This document shows, in pieces, positions 5,773 to 5,877 of a stretch of 5,877 nucleotides of DNA; position 1 is the stretch's first letter; each line of letters begins with the position of its first letter. Location: the NCBI GenBank assembly GCA_031265025.1, contig JAISDF010000160.1, positions 1 to 5,877 of the forward strand, in the 5' to 3' direction. The translations under genes and the position numbers were made by a program. Source of the stretch: Spirochaetaceae bacterium. Lineage in GTDB: Bacteria > Spirochaetota > Spirochaetia > Treponematales > Breznakiellaceae. A model generated the notes under the pieces. That model had not been told where the DNA came from, ran no database searches, and saw nothing but the letters and a program-made list of their open reading frames with translations.

Positions 5773-5877
5773 CTAGGCCTTTTTCTCCTCCGCGGGCGCG
5801 GCTTCTTTCTTGTCTTCCTGCTCGCCTTCCTTCATGGCCTTGGAGAATTCCTTTTTGGCCTGACCCAGGGAACGGGC
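5773..5877 (-). CDS. tatA: Twin-arginine translocase subunit TatA, C-terminal end (partial)
   Basis: Thirty-four codons and a TAG enter from the right edge. They read ARSLGQAKKEFSKAMKEG, then a charged tail EQEDKKEAAPAEEKKA. The first part matches the end of the TatA amphipathic helix, where family members have variants of LARSLGKAxxEFKKA, followed by the usual acidic and lysine-rich tail. The N-terminal membrane helix and hinge lie outside the window. TatA oligomerises to form or weaken the membrane for passage of folded proteins. Its place directly before tatC gives the order tatA-tatC-tatB. The frame is certain from the stop codon; the identity rests on a short but characteristic segment plus its neighbours. 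Confidence 0.8.
   Translation of the reverse strand, partial: ARSLGQAKKEFSKAMKEGEQEDKKEAAPAEEKKA

Noticed and set aside
1..5877. A new multi-gene defence, mobile or biosynthetic system
   Set aside because: The genes are a Tat operon, a transporter and a surface lipoprotein. I see no nuclease, reverse transcriptase, toxin pair, CRISPR array, transposase or integrase, and no shared regulation that would bind them into one system.

Overview
This is a roughly 55% GC bacterial window in which every gene I can support lies on the minus strand, so it reads right to left. Three things together suggest a termite-gut-type Treponema (phylum Spirochaetota): a lipoprotein with BspA-type leucine-rich repeats and a tail style I associate with that group, an MFS transporter fused to HEAT repeats, and a divergent Tat operon. 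This placement is inference from gene content and style; no marker gene is present.

Layout in the direction of transcription. (1) A twin-arginine translocase operon enters from the right edge: the C-terminal end of TatA (5773-5877), a 106-nt intercistronic gap with two hairpins, complete tatC (4917-5666), and a TatB-like gene (4549-4917) whose start codon overlaps the tatC stop codon by one base. A 232-nt gap follows. It holds a striking nested inverted-repeat element (4387-4499), whose core has the form of an intrinsic terminator on the minus strand. (2) A 758-residue protein (2040-4316) has about 12 membrane segments of MFS type and a cytoplasmic C-terminal half of HEAT-like repeats; its substrate is unknown. 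(3) A 522-nt non-coding stretch (1518-2039) holds a GC-rich hairpin-dense zone, a 152-nt imperfect inverted repeat built around CACGAAC motifs, and an AT-rich perfect dyad just upstream of the next gene. (4) A 471-residue lipoprotein with 22-residue LRR_5/BspA-type repeats (102-1517) follows. Twenty bases after it, a gene with a very good ribosome binding site starts and runs off the left edge. Its ATG frame looks meaningless, whereas the +1 frame encodes a plausible protein segment, so a frameshift is likely.

How the genes work together: TatA, TatB and TatC form one inner-membrane export machine for folded proteins carrying twin-arginine signals. The other genes have no visible functional link to it. 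I saw no rRNA, tRNA, CRISPR array, transposase or phage gene. I do not see a convincing new multi-gene system. The points most worth following up are the intergenic inverted-repeat elements, the TatB hinge change, the MFS-HEAT fusion and the left-edge frameshift.
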